Positions 6,223 through 14,323 of a stretch of DNA of 32,273 nt are shown here, piece after piece; the first letter of the stretch is position 1, and each line of letters begins with the position of its first letter. Location of the stretch: positions 1-32,273 of the forward strand of contig SFGS01000035.1 in NCBI GenBank assembly GCA_004557565.1, written 5' to 3'. The notes beneath the pieces are model-generated. The model saw only the letters and a program-made list of their open reading frames with translations, had not been told where the DNA came from and ran no database searches. Position numbers and translations under genes: made by a program. The stretch is from Bacteroidales bacterium (GTDB lineage: Bacteria > Bacteroidota > Bacteroidia > Bacteroidales > Muribaculaceae).

Positions 6223-6588
6223 TTATGCTTCCTTCTTTACCACTACGCGGCGCTCTTTGATACGAGCCTTCTTACCAGTGAGCTTGCGGAGGTAGTAAAT
6301 TTTAGCGCGACGCACGCGACCGTGCTTGTTGATCACGATGCTGTCGATGAATGGAGATTCAATTGGGAAGATACGTTCTACGCCAATGTTCTCAGACATC
6401 TTGCGAACGGTGAAACGCTTCTTGTCGCCTTCACCGCTGATTTTGATAACAACACCACGATACTGCTGGATACGTTCCTTGTTACCCTCTTTAATGCGGT
6501 AAGCCACTGTGATAGTGTCGCCAGGGAAGAATGCAGGAAGTTCCTTCTTGGTAGCAAATGCTTGCTCTACAACTTTAATTAAATCCAT
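6223..6588 (-). CDS. rplS: 50S ribosomal protein L19
   Basis: A large-subunit protein near the interface with the 30S subunit. The 121-residue product has the family hallmarks: FPGDTITVAYRIKEGNKERIQQ, YRGVVIKI, FTVRKMSENIGVERIFPIESPFI and the basic C-terminal RRAKIYYLRKLTGKKARIKE. The frame is open to 6654, but MDLIKVVEQAF at 6588 is the usual start and lies downstream of a good promoter (6676-6707). The gene seems monocistronic, with its own promoter and terminator. Nothing unusual is seen. Confidence 0.97.
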   Translation of the reverse strand: MDLIKVVEQAFATKKELPAFFPGDTITVAYRIKEGNKERIQQYRGVVIKISGEGDKKRFTVRKMSENIGVERIFPIESPFIDSIVINKHGRVRRAKIYYLRKLTGKKARIKERRVVVKKEA

Positions 6589-6675
6589 TGTAATTATTTG
6601 TTTTATAGTACTATACCGTTTCCGCAACGTACAAGGGCCACACAAATTTCCCAACAGAGGTTACGAAAATCGGTG

Positions 6676-6707
6676 CAAAATTAATATAAAATTTCGTAAT
6701 TGCCAAA
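6676..6707 (-). promoter_or_regulatory. Putative promoter of rplS
   Basis: On the minus strand TTTG (6707-6704), 20 bases, TAATTTTG (6683-6676). This fits the Bacteroidota consensus very well and leaves a leader of about 80 bases before the rplS ATG. Confidence 0.65.
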
Positions 6708-6884
6708 TATTTCGGCATTTATCGCACCCACCCCTCATCGGAAAATGCAATCGGAAAATCTATGTGGAAAAGATTGTATTTTCAGATTTAGCGAGAATGA
6801 AACTACCAGTCTATCAACGCACAGGAAACATACCGAAGGCATGTCCCTACGTGATTGAGGCATCATTTTGGGCGAAATGCTCGG

Positions 6885-7490
6885 TTAGTCTTCGAGGTAG
6901 GTTTTCACATAGAGGTCGCAATTTGCGGCGAGTTCGTCGTACCACTCTTTGCCGAAACGCTCGATGAGCGGTTCTTTCAGGAATTGATAGAGGCGCACTT
7001 TGTTTTTTCTGCCTATCACTTCGGCACTCTTGCAGATTTTCCAGCGATGGTAATTCACGGCAGTAAACGCCTTGTGCTTTTTCACTCTCACAGGGTAGAG
7101 ATAGCACGAAATAGGTTTACGCCAATCAAGTTTGCCCTCGCGGTATGCCTTGTCGATGGCACAGATGCACACGCCGCCCGGCAAATAGGTGGAAAACACG
7201 CAATTCTTGCCGTCAACAATCTGGGTAACGATTTCACCTTCGGGGTCGAGATAGCCCACCCCATGCTCCTTAATCTGCTCTTGCGCGCGTGGAAGCAGGT
7301 CGTCCCAAATTACGGGGAGCACTTCTTTCAGTTTTTCAAACTCTTCTTTGGTGATTGGAGCCCCTGCGTCGCCCTCAATGCAGCATGCGCCCAGGCAGGC
7401 GTCAATATCACAGCAGAAAAAGCGTTCGGCAAGGTCAAGACTTACCAGTGCATCACCAATTTCAAATGCACCTCTTATATTGTTATCCAT
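6885..7490 (-). CDS. DUF3109 family cysteine-rich protein
   Basis: A 201-residue soluble protein of the DUF3109 family, related to YkgJ-type cysteine-cluster proteins thought to bind zinc or an iron-sulfur cluster. The N-terminal FFCCDIDACLGACCIEGD has Cys26, 27, 32, 36 and 37. Further cysteines are Cys97, 108, 110 and 129, the last in PISCYLYPVR, a typical segment of the family, then Cys153 and one near residue 191. The function is not established. It is the last gene of the folP-cdaA-DUF3109 group, beginning 9 bases after the cdaA stop. The neighbours do not reveal its job. Confidence 0.85.
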   Translation of the reverse strand: MDNNIRGAFEIGDALVSLDLAERFFCCDIDACLGACCIEGDAGAPITKEEFEKLKEVLPVIWDDLLPRAQEQIKEHGVGYLDPEGEIVTQIVDGKNCVFSTYLPGGVCICAIDKAYREGKLDWRKPISCYLYPVRVKKHKAFTAVNYHRWKICKSAEVIGRKNKVRLYQFLKEPLIERFGKEWYDELAANCDLYVKTYLED

Positions 7491-7499
7491 TTTTTATGA

Positions 7500-8264
7500 T
7501 TATTCATTAAGTAATTCCGAAACTTTATGGTCGAGTTCCGTACTTGATAATTTGAGGAATATTTCGCCCTTGTAGGCGCATGAGATATTGCCAGTCTCCT
7601 CGCTGACCACGATAGCCACGGCATCGCTTTCCTGGGTGATTCCCAACGCCGAACGGTGGCGAAGACCTAAGTAGCGAGGCAAGTTGCGGTCGTGCGACAC
7701 AGGCAGAATACACCCGGCGGCAAGGATTCTGCCATCGGAGATAATCACCGCACCATCATGCAATGGGCTGTTTTTGAAAAAGATATTTTCGAGCAAGCGA
7801 TTGTTCACCTTCGCATCAATCATATCGCCAGTGTTAACGAAATCTGACAGCGACGTGCTTTTCTGCACCACAATCAGCGCACCGGTTTTCGACTTCGACA
7901 TCGACATGCAGGCATAAATGATAGGCATCAGCCACTTGCGCTTATCGGCTGCCGATGGTTTGTGCATAAACCGCTTGAAGAAACGCAAACTGCGGTTTGA
8001 GCCCACATCACTAAGGAAGTGGCGTATCTCGTTCTGGAAAAGGATAATCAGAATGATTACACCTTGACTGATAATAGTGTCGAATATGCCCTTCATCAAT
8101 GTCATGCGACTGATGCGGAGCACCGTGAACACCACCAGCAAAAACACGATTCCCAAAAACACATTGATAGCCCCCGACTTCTTCATTGTGAGGTAGAGGT
8201 AGAGCAACAATGCCGACGCTAAAGCAATGTCGATAAAGTCAATTATGCCAAAACTTTCAAACAT
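7500..8264 (-). CDS. cdaA: Diadenylate cyclase CdaA (DacA)
   Basis: Makes cyclic di-AMP from two ATP at the inner membrane; c-di-AMP controls potassium and osmotic balance and cell-wall homeostasis. The 254-residue product has three N-terminal membrane segments (about 8-26, 32-49 and 63-77), then a DAC domain with the two nucleotide-binding motifs DGA (170-172, in SPLHDGAVII) and RHR (202-204, in LGLRHRSALG), followed by SDAVAIVVSEETG. All catalytic motifs are intact. It lies 49 bases downstream of folP and 9 bases upstream of the DUF3109 gene, so it is probably co-transcribed from the folP promoter. Confidence 0.95.
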   Translation of the reverse strand: MFESFGIIDFIDIALASALLLYLYLTMKKSGAINVFLGIVFLLVVFTVLRISRMTLMKGIFDTIISQGVIILIILFQNEIRHFLSDVGSNRSLRFFKRFMHKPSAADKRKWLMPIIYACMSMSKSKTGALIVVQKSTSLSDFVNTGDMIDAKVNNRLLENIFFKNSPLHDGAVIISDGRILAAGCILPVSHDRNLPRYLGLRHRSALGITQESDAVAIVVSEETGNISCAYKGEIFLKLSSTELDHKVSELLNE

Positions 8265-8313
8265 CTAATCAGTTTATTAAAGTCAAAATAAGGCGAGGAA
8301 AAGGGTTACGCTT

Positions 8314-9174
8314 TCACGCTTTCGTTTTGTCCAGTTCCTCCAAAATTGTGCGCGCCTCAACTGCCGCACGCACATCATGAACACGCAAAATATGGCTTCC
8401 TGCGAGCATCGCTATGGTGTTGAGCACCGTGGTGCCCTCAAGCGACTCTGCCGACGATGTGCCCAACAAGCGGAAAATCATCGACTTTCGGGAAATGCCC
8501 ACCAGTAGCGGTGCATTCAAATCGTGAAATGCCACCAAGCCGTTCATCAGTTCATAATTCTGCTCCAATGTCTTACTGAAGCCAAATCCTGGGTCAAGAA
8601 TCACCTGACGGCAACCCTGCTCACGGAAGTGCTCCATCTTCGCCTTCAAGTCGGCAACCACATCAGCCACCACGCCACCGGGATAGTCGGTGAACTGCTG
8701 CATAGTGGCAGGAGTGCCACGCATGTGCATCAAAATATACGGCACATCAAGCTGCCCCATCGTGGCAGCCATATCGGCATCGAGCGTGCCACCCGACACA
8801 TCGTTCACAATGTCGGCACCCATTTCCTCAACGCAAGTGCGCGCCACATTGGCACGGAATGTGTCGATAGAAACTGGAATGTTTGGCGCCATGCGCTTCA
8901 CCACCTCCATGCCACGCTGCAAACGGCGAAGTTCTTCTTCGGGACTAACGTCGTCGGCACCCGGACGAGTGGAATAGGCACCAATGTCAAAGATGTCAAC
9001 ACCTTCACTCACCATCTGCTCCACCTTCTTTTCCAGAGAATCCACATCAAACGTGCGACTTGCTGAATAAAAAGAATCAGGAGTGACATTCACAATTCCC
9101 ATAATCTGTGGACGGTCGAGAACAAGTGTCCTGTCACGCAAAGAGAGAGTAAACGGTTTGAAATTTAACATCAT
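8314..9174 (-). CDS. folP: Dihydropteroate synthase
   Basis: Condenses p-aminobenzoate with dihydropterin pyrophosphate in folate synthesis; the target of sulfonamides. Family motifs in order: IMGIVNVTPDSFY (pterin and phosphate loop), FDIGAYSTRPGA, PVSIDTF, DIVNDVSGG, YILMHMRGTP, VILDPGFGFSK, GISRKSMIF and RVHDVRAAVEA at the C-terminus. The frame opens at 9189, but a promoter with -7 box at 9206-9199 would start transcription near 9192, almost on that ATG, so an ATG at 9174 or 9171 is preferred; about 286 residues result. First gene of the folP-cdaA-DUF3109 group. Confidence 0.94.
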   Translation of the reverse strand: MMLNFKPFTLSLRDRTLVLDRPQIMGIVNVTPDSFYSASRTFDVDSLEKKVEQMVSEGVDIFDIGAYSTRPGADDVSPEEELRRLQRGMEVVKRMAPNIPVSIDTFRANVARTCVEEMGADIVNDVSGGTLDADMAATMGQLDVPYILMHMRGTPATMQQFTDYPGGVVADVVADLKAKMEHFREQGCRQVILDPGFGFSKTLEQNYELMNGLVAFHDLNAPLLVGISRKSMIFRLLGTSSAESLEGTTVLNTIAMLAGSHILRVHDVRAAVEARTILEELDKTKA

Positions 9175-9198
9175 TGCAGAATATATCATTTTACAATG

Positions 9199-9230
9199 CG
9201 AAAATACAAAAAAAATCCCCTACGAGCAAA
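9199..9230 (-). promoter_or_regulatory. Putative promoter of folP-cdaA-DUF3109
   Basis: On the minus strand TTTG (9230-9227), 20 bases, TATTTTCG (9206-9199), close to TTTG-N20-TAnnTTTG. It decides the folP start in favour of 9174/9171. Confidence 0.55.
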
Positions 9231-9312
9231 CAAAGCCATAAAAAACTATGTGTCGCCATGTGGGTGATACGCCAATGCGATTTTTCGGGCGCAGTTAAAC
9301 CCAAATCGGTCA

Positions 9313-9726
9313 TTAGACCGTGTATGGATTTTTTGGATTACTTCTTGCGGTCTTTCGGCTTTTATAAGATGCCTTTTGCTTGTTTTTAATTCGTAATAGC
9401 TCGCTATCACTCATTAAAAGACAAGCAAAATTCATTCTGGCGTATTTTGAAGTTTTGGTAGATTTGGCTTTCTTTTTGCGTTTTGAGCGTTTTTTGTTGG
9501 ATTTCTTTGAGGTGGAATCTTTCGGACTTTTCAGCGGTTGGGCTGCCACCGAATCGGCTAACGCTTGCATCACCTGTTCGCTTGGCTGACTCTGCGCGCC
9601 TTCATGCTCACGATTCTGACGTGAACAGTAGGAATACAGCACAGCCACGGCAAGCAGGAGCAGCACCACAAATGTGCCGACACGCTCACGCCGTGTAGTG
9701 GAAAAGAAATCGCCTATTTTACTCAT
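9313..9726 (-). CDS. Hypothetical lysine-rich single-pass membrane protein
   Basis: Not assigned to a family. The 137-residue product has a short N-terminal cytoplasmic part (MSKIGDFFSTTRRERVG), one membrane segment at about 18-34 (TFVVLLLLAVAVLYSYC), a polar linker with Ser/Gln, and a very basic region at about 70-95 (KSNKKRSKRKKKAKSTKTSK), then a basic tail. It has a plausible -7 box TAAATTTG on the minus strand at 9799-9792, giving a leader of about 60 bases. By topology the basic tail could lie in the periplasm, perhaps binding peptidoglycan or other anionic polymer, or in the cytoplasm binding nucleic acid; neither is shown. It looks like a real gene because start, membrane anchor and spacing are coherent. 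Confidence 0.65.
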   Translation of the reverse strand: MSKIGDFFSTTRRERVGTFVVLLLLAVAVLYSYCSRQNREHEGAQSQPSEQVMQALADSVAAQPLKSPKDSTSKKSNKKRSKRKKKAKSTKTSKYARMNFACLLMSDSELLRIKNKQKASYKSRKTARSNPKNPYTV

Positions 9727-9791
9727 CGCACTGTGTTTAGAAGCCGTTAATCGTTAAACGCCTTTCCACAACAGGAGGAAAGACTGCTCCA

Positions 9792-9799
9792 CAAATTTA
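9792..9799 (-). promoter_or_regulatory. Putative -7 box of the lysine-rich protein gene
   Basis: TAAATTTG on the minus strand, about 66 bases before the ATG at 9726. No matching TTTG is seen at the usual distance upstream, so this is a weak call. Confidence 0.35.
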
Positions 9800-9892
9800 A
9801 CACAAATAATGCAAACCACCGCACCCATCACTTACAATATTTTTCATTTGCCGTGCAATAGTATGGAGCTTGGCAATTTGTTTTGCAAAAAA

Positions 9893-9924
9893 TTTGCATA
9901 AATAGGAAAAAACACCTAATTTTG
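9893..9924 (+). promoter_or_regulatory. Putative promoter of the VanZ-like gene
   Basis: TTTG (9893-9896), 20 bases, TAATTTTG (9917-9924) fits the consensus well. Transcription would start near 9931, about 55 bases before the ATG at 9986. Confidence 0.6.
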
Positions 9925-9985
9925 GCATAATTAATTACAAAATCAATTCTACACAGGATTACTAATATTATAACGTGCCTTACCA

Positions 9986-10456
9986 ATGAAAAAAATAATT
10001 GTTGCGATGCCGACAGGCTTCTTCTCGCTCCTTGCCACACTCTTTTTGGCTTATTTGTCATTAGCTGCCAATCCGCTGGATGTGCAATCAGTCAAGCTTT
10101 TTCCTCATGCCGATAAATGTGCCCACTTTTTGATGTACTTTGGGTGCACAACAGTATATTTGTTTGAATATGCGAAGCACAAACTGCCTCACCACACCAG
10201 TCTGAGCGTGGAGCTCGCCATCACCACATTTGCAGCCGTAATGGGAATTCTCTTAGAAATAGCGCAACTCACACTCACCAACTCACGCGAATTTGAATAT
10301 CTCGATTGCGTGGCTAATGCCACAGGTGCTTTTGCAGGTTTCATGCTTATGCGCTTTTGGGGTATGCACTTTGTTCGCAACCTCCTCTACCACACCGTGA
10401 CACGACGCGAACACCACCACAGATACAAGAGCCAACGCAAAATCGGTCAGCAATAA
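9986..10456 (+). CDS. VanZ-like family membrane protein
   Basis: A 156-residue inner-membrane protein with about four hydrophobic segments (about 8-28, 47-62, 77-98 and 108-128). The conserved polar residues of the VanZ-like family are present: DKxxHF (Asp43, Lys44, His47) and ExxQ (Glu91, Gln94), then Arg101, Asp107 and Asn111 with Gly114. The family includes VanZ of teicoplanin-resistance clusters, but most members, like this one, are lone chromosomal genes of unknown function and imply no resistance. A histidine- and basic-rich tail (REHHHRYKSQRK) follows the last helix. It has its own promoter. Confidence 0.82.
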   Translation: MKKIIVAMPTGFFSLLATLFLAYLSLAANPLDVQSVKLFPHADKCAHFLMYFGCTTVYLFEYAKHKLPHHTSLSVELAITTFAAVMGILLEIAQLTLTNSREFEYLDCVANATGAFAGFMLMRFWGMHFVRNLLYHTVTRREHHHRYKSQRKIGQQ

Positions 10457-10471
10457 GATTCACACATTCGG

Positions 10472-10503
10472 TTTGGTTTTTAAAATAATTATTCGTAAAT
10501 TTG
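10472..10503 (+). promoter_or_regulatory. Putative promoter of the HTH-methyltransferase gene
   Basis: TTTG (10472-10475), 20 bases, TAAATTTG (10496-10503), an excellent match. Transcription would begin near 10510, giving a leader of only about 20 bases. The encoded helix-turn-helix could bind here and repress its own gene, but no dyad operator is obvious. Confidence 0.6.
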
Positions 10504-10528
10504 TCAGATAACAACAAATCTACGCAAT

Positions 10529-11938
10529 ATGCTTTTCCCCGAAAAATTACGCCAACTGCGTGCTGAAAGTGGCTTGAAACAAAAGGACATCGCCAAGAAA
10601 ATTGGCGTGGATATTCCTATGTATAGTCGATTTGAGCATGGCGAACGCCGCCCAAAACGTGAAACGGTAGTGAAACTTGCCAAAATCTACGGAACAGATG
10701 TAGATCAACTTGTGGCACTTTGGCTTGCGTTTGCTGCTTTGAACGAAATTGGCACCGACAAACTTGCCGATAAGGCACTCGTGTATCTGCGTGAGGAATT
10801 GGGCGAGGCTCCTGTGCCCACAAGCGTGCCTACCGAGGCACCTGCGCCTGTGGAAGTGGCACCTCAACCGAAATTCCACATCGAAATTTCCACTATTGAC
10901 CCAGCAAAGCAGAACATCGTGACGCTGCTTGGCGACAGCCCTTTCCCACAATATTACAATGGGGAAGCGCTGAATTTGCTCAGCCGTGTGGAAAACGACA
11001 GCATTGATTGCATTGTCACCAGTCCCCCATACTGGAGCCTCCGCCGCTATGGCGCAGAGAGCATCAACACCGACAATATCGACGAATTTATCGAAAGCAT
11101 TGTGGCTGTGATGGGCCAACTCCACCGTGTGATGAAACCATCTGGCTCACTGTGGCTCAATCTTGCCGACACCTATCAAAACAAGGCACTCAAGGGATTG
11201 CCATGGCGCATTGCGCTGCGAATGATCGACGAGCAAGGCTGGATTTTGCGCAACGATGTGGTATGGGATAAGCAAAGCAGCGCATTCGACAGCAGTTTCG
11301 ACCACCTGCGCAACACACACGAATTTATTTTCCACTTCGTGAAAAGCGACGATTTCTATTACGATGACGAAGAACTACGCCTGTTCTTCAACAATGTGAC
11401 GGAAAAGAAAGCGAAAGAGGGCAAAACATCAAGTGGCGTGACTGGTATGAAATATCGCCGCAATGTGATGAGTTCTACTGCGCTTACCGACGAGGAAAAG
11501 CAAAACGCACTTGCCGAACTCGACAAGGTAGTGGATATGGTGAACAATGGTGAAATTCCAGATTTCCGCATGTTTATCCGCACCGCCGAAGGCCAGGTAA
11601 TGGAGTCGAAGTCGGAAAAGGCGAAATCCATCAACGAAAAAGGCTACTACTTTCTGCTCTACAACAAAAACGGCACCATGCCAAGCGATGTGTGGAACAT
11701 CACGCCAGCAAATAGCCCTGTGGAGCGATACAATGTGTTTCCCGAAAGCCTTTGCCACCTGATGATTCTCTCCACTTGCCCCGATGGCGGCATCGTGCTC
11801 GACCCATACTGCGGCTTAGGCACCGCCTGCAAAGTGGCATACGACCTGCACCGCCGAGCCATAGGTTTCGACGTGAACGAATCATACCTCCAAAAAGCAA
11901 AAGAAAAAATCCAACAGCAACCCCTCAGCCTCTTCTAA
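10529..11938 (+). CDS. XRE helix-turn-helix / beta-class DNA methyltransferase fusion
   Basis: A 469-residue fusion. Residues 1-63 are an XRE/Cro-type helix-turn-helix (KLRQLRAESGLKQKDIAKKI, then a recognition helix with MYSRFEHGERRPKRET). Residues about 95-113 are a Pro/Ala/Val linker. The rest is an SAM-dependent DNA methyltransferase with the catalytic motif TSPPYW (164-169) before the SAM-binding motif LDPYCGLGTACK (424-435), the order of the beta class. SPPYW is the form usual for N4-cytosine enzymes, although N6-adenine cannot be excluded. A probable target-recognition insert lies at about 270-375. No endonuclease gene adjoins it, so it appears to be an orphan that may regulate itself through the HTH. 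Confidence 0.88.
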   Translation: MLFPEKLRQLRAESGLKQKDIAKKIGVDIPMYSRFEHGERRPKRETVVKLAKIYGTDVDQLVALWLAFAALNEIGTDKLADKALVYLREELGEAPVPTSVPTEAPAPVEVAPQPKFHIEISTIDPAKQNIVTLLGDSPFPQYYNGEALNLLSRVENDSIDCIVTSPPYWSLRRYGAESINTDNIDEFIESIVAVMGQLHRVMKPSGSLWLNLADTYQNKALKGLPWRIALRMIDEQGWILRNDVVWDKQSSAFDSSFDHLRNTHEFIFHFVKSDDFYYDDEELRLFFNNVTEKKAKEGKTSSGVTGMKYRRNVMSSTALTDEEKQNALAELDKVVDMVNNGEIPDFRMFIRTAEGQVMESKSEKAKSINEKGYYFLLYNKNGTMPSDVWNITPANSPVERYNVFPESLCHLMILSTCPDGGIVLDPYCGLGTACKVAYDLHRRAIGFDVNESYLQKAKEKIQQQPLSLF

Positions 11939-11960
11939 CATTAAAGAAGCATATCAACAC

Positions 11961-12000
11961 AAAATAAGCGACCCGCCGATTGGTAGGTCGCTATATTTTT
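11961..12000. terminator. Bidirectional terminator between methyltransferase gene and tamL
   Basis: AGCGACC (11967-11973) pairs with GGTCGCT (11986-11992), followed by ATATTTTT on the plus strand. On the minus strand the stem is followed by TATTTT. It lies between convergent genes. Confidence 0.75.
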
Positions 12001-12013
12001 AACCTTAGGTCTT

Positions 12014-14323
12014 TTAGAATGGGTAGCCGATGGCGAGGTGGAAGCCGAGGCTGTCTTTGAAACTTGGCATGTTGAAGTAGCCGCTCTTGCCTGTATCGTA
12101 GGGGGCGTGGATGCCGATACCCAAGTCGGCACGAAGCACAAGCATATCCATATCGAAGCGCACACCCACGCCTGTGCCCAAAGCAAGGTCGTTGAGGAAG
12201 TGCTTCAACGTGATTTCGCCACCTGGGCGATAGTCGTCTTTCTTGAGCAGCCACACATTACCAGCATCTAAAAACAATGCGCCTTTGAGGTATCCCAAAA
12301 TCGGGAAACGAAGTTCGCAGTTGGTCTCAAACTTGAAAGTACCAGTCTGGTCGTAATATCCATTCGGACGGATTTCAGTCGGACAATATCTGCCCGGACC
12401 GATGGAGCGAACAGGGAATGCACGAACCGAGTTGGCACCGCCGATATAGAACTGTGCGCTATAAGGCACTTCCGAAGAGTTGCCGAAAGCGTGTGCCGCA
12501 CCGAGCAGGAAGCGGCTCACCAAGTTCATCGAGCCTATCTTGCGATTCCACACCACTTGAGTTTGTGCTCTCACAAATTGCGAGAATGGCGTGCCAAACA
12601 GTTTCTTCACGCCCTTTGCACCGCAAATCGACCAAATGCCAGAGAATATCGAACCTGCCTCCGAAATGGTTGATGTCCATGTGATGTTGTTCGGGCCAAA
12701 ACTGTTGTCGTAGGTGTAAGTGTATTGAATTTCGGGGATAAACACATTACGGAAGCTCTGCGCCAATGCCGGGTTGCTCTCCATGGCTGAATCAAATGCC
12801 GCTGTTTTGCTAATCAGTTTGTTGTAGCGCAACTTAAACGGCGTGAATTGGTGGGTTGATTTTCTGTTGTGGTGCCATTCCCATTGCATTTGACCGCCAA
12901 ACTGAACCATCTTGAAGTAGTTAGGGCGATTCATCAAATCGGCATTGAGCGAGAATTTCGTCCAGTTCACATATCGGCTCGAACGCTTCACAAATTTTGG
13001 CGCAAGCAGTCGGGGAATGTCGAAATTCACGTCCAATCCCAATTCGTAGGAGTTGATGTCTTGTGCGCGTCCGCCCTTTGCCGAGTTCGTTTGCCATTCA
13101 TACGAACCCTTCAAGTTGGCAGAAAGGCGTTCCGCCCCACCACAGTAGTTTTTGTGCGAAAGTCCCACCTGCAAACCCGGACCTATAAAGCTGTTGGATT
13201 TTGAAGTGCCTTGCGCCTCAAGGGTGGCTTCAATCGGTTGGTCGAGCGTGCAAGTGATATACACATCGAGCAATCCATCGCCATCGGCAGTGAGCGAGTC
13301 GGTGTTGACTACCTTCATATCGATGCTGCTGAAAATGCCCAGTCTCGACAGGTAGAGTTGCGTGCGGTCCATGTTGCCCACACGGAATGGACGACCATGG
13401 CGCGAACGAATGCACGACGGTATCAAGTCGTCTTTAATCCTTACAGGAAGGCGTTTATAAAGAGTGCAACGGCGAAATTCGAGCGTGTCGGTGCGGAATG
13501 ATAGTTCCTTGTCATTCTGCACGGTCACATACACCTTATTACTGAGAAATCTCATCAAAGCCATATTCGGCACATTCGAAGCCTTTATCAACTGCAAATT
13601 CACCGTTCCTTTTGCCGAAACGCTATCTGCCAAATATTCCAAATATTCGGGTTTGAAATAATAGTAGCCCTTGTTACGAAGCACATTGGTAATTTCAATT
13701 CGCACAGCATTGAGTGAGTCCAAGCAATAGCGGTTACCGGTCTGGAAATAACTGTTTTTCTTTGCCACCGAGTCAATGATGTCGGCCAACGGAGTGCCCA
13801 TATTCAGATATTTCAGTTCACCCAAGCAGTATGGTTCATTCACCTTCACATCGTAGGTGATGCTGGCTTTCTTCTTGTTCTTGCTGCTGTAATTGAGCTT
13901 ATACGACGCACTTGAAGTGAAATATCCATTGTTGCGAAGCAGGGTGTTGATCATGTCAACACGCGTTTCGGGGCGCACACGGCTCACCAGCACTGGCTGC
14001 GACACCAGTTTTCTGTAAAGCCAGCCCTTCAAGCCCTTGGCATTGGGATTCCAGTGGTTATACACCCAAAGCCCGATTGGGAACGGTGTGCGGTAATATG
14101 GCGAATAGAGCGAATTGTTGGGCGCAACATCGATTGCCTCAAAAATCTGGTCTTGCACATCGCCGTCAATCTTCGTGTTGTTCTCTTTATAGTTGAGTTT
14201 CTTCACACCCGTGTAGAGCACTTCGCCTTCACCCAGGCGCGCCGTGGTAGAGCAACTCACGCTCACAAGCGAAAGCAGCACCGCCAGCATGGTGGTATAT
14301 AATATGGACTTATTTCGTTTCAT
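12014..14323 (-). CDS. tamL: TamL-type outer-membrane lipoprotein, BamA/TamA (Omp85) family
   Basis: An outer-membrane assembly factor of about 769 residues. The N-terminal signal MKRNKSILYTTMLAVLLSLV ends in a lipobox-like SVSC (Cys24), so it is probably a lipoprotein, the Bacteroidota variant of TamA. POTRA-like repeats follow (segments such as NTLLRNNGYFTSSASY and ITNVLRNKGYYYFKPEY), then the Omp85 barrel from about 380, ending in the terminal Phe of outer-membrane barrels (LAIGYPF). A start at 14347 (MKTKKKKQ) is also possible; 14323 gives a normal signal length. In either case the start overlaps the end of tamB, so the two are translationally coupled and should form one complex. Confidence 0.88.
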   Translation of the reverse strand: MKRNKSILYTTMLAVLLSLVSVSCSTTARLGEGEVLYTGVKKLNYKENNTKIDGDVQDQIFEAIDVAPNNSLYSPYYRTPFPIGLWVYNHWNPNAKGLKGWLYRKLVSQPVLVSRVRPETRVDMINTLLRNNGYFTSSASYKLNYSSKNKKKASITYDVKVNEPYCLGELKYLNMGTPLADIIDSVAKKNSYFQTGNRYCLDSLNAVRIEITNVLRNKGYYYFKPEYLEYLADSVSAKGTVNLQLIKASNVPNMALMRFLSNKVYVTVQNDKELSFRTDTLEFRRCTLYKRLPVRIKDDLIPSCIRSRHGRPFRVGNMDRTQLYLSRLGIFSSIDMKVVNTDSLTADGDGLLDVYITCTLDQPIEATLEAQGTSKSNSFIGPGLQVGLSHKNYCGGAERLSANLKGSYEWQTNSAKGGRAQDINSYELGLDVNFDIPRLLAPKFVKRSSRYVNWTKFSLNADLMNRPNYFKMVQFGGQMQWEWHHNRKSTHQFTPFKLRYNKLISKTAAFDSAMESNPALAQSFRNVFIPEIQYTYTYDNSFGPNNITWTSTISEAGSIFSGIWSICGAKGVKKLFGTPFSQFVRAQTQVVWNRKIGSMNLVSRFLLGAAHAFGNSSEVPYSAQFYIGGANSVRAFPVRSIGPGRYCPTEIRPNGYYDQTGTFKFETNCELRFPILGYLKGALFLDAGNVWLLKKDDYRPGGEITLKHFLNDLALGTGVGVRFDMDMLVLRADLGIGIHAPYDTGKSGYFNMPSFKDSLGFHLAIGYPF

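Noticed and set aside
5223..6260. 345-codon open frame on the plus strand opposite dinB
   Set aside because: It lies wholly antisense to dinB and runs into rplS, has no family resemblance, and is rich in His/Arg/Leu as expected from the complement of a coding strand.
9986..10456. Glycopeptide-resistance gene
   Set aside because: Only the VanZ-like fold is present; no vanA/H/X or VanS/R genes occur, so a resistance role is not supported.
9986..11938. Possible defence island (VanZ-like protein plus methyltransferase)
   Set aside because: No endonuclease, helicase or other defence gene is adjacent, the two genes have separate promoters, and VanZ-like proteins are common lone chromosomal genes.
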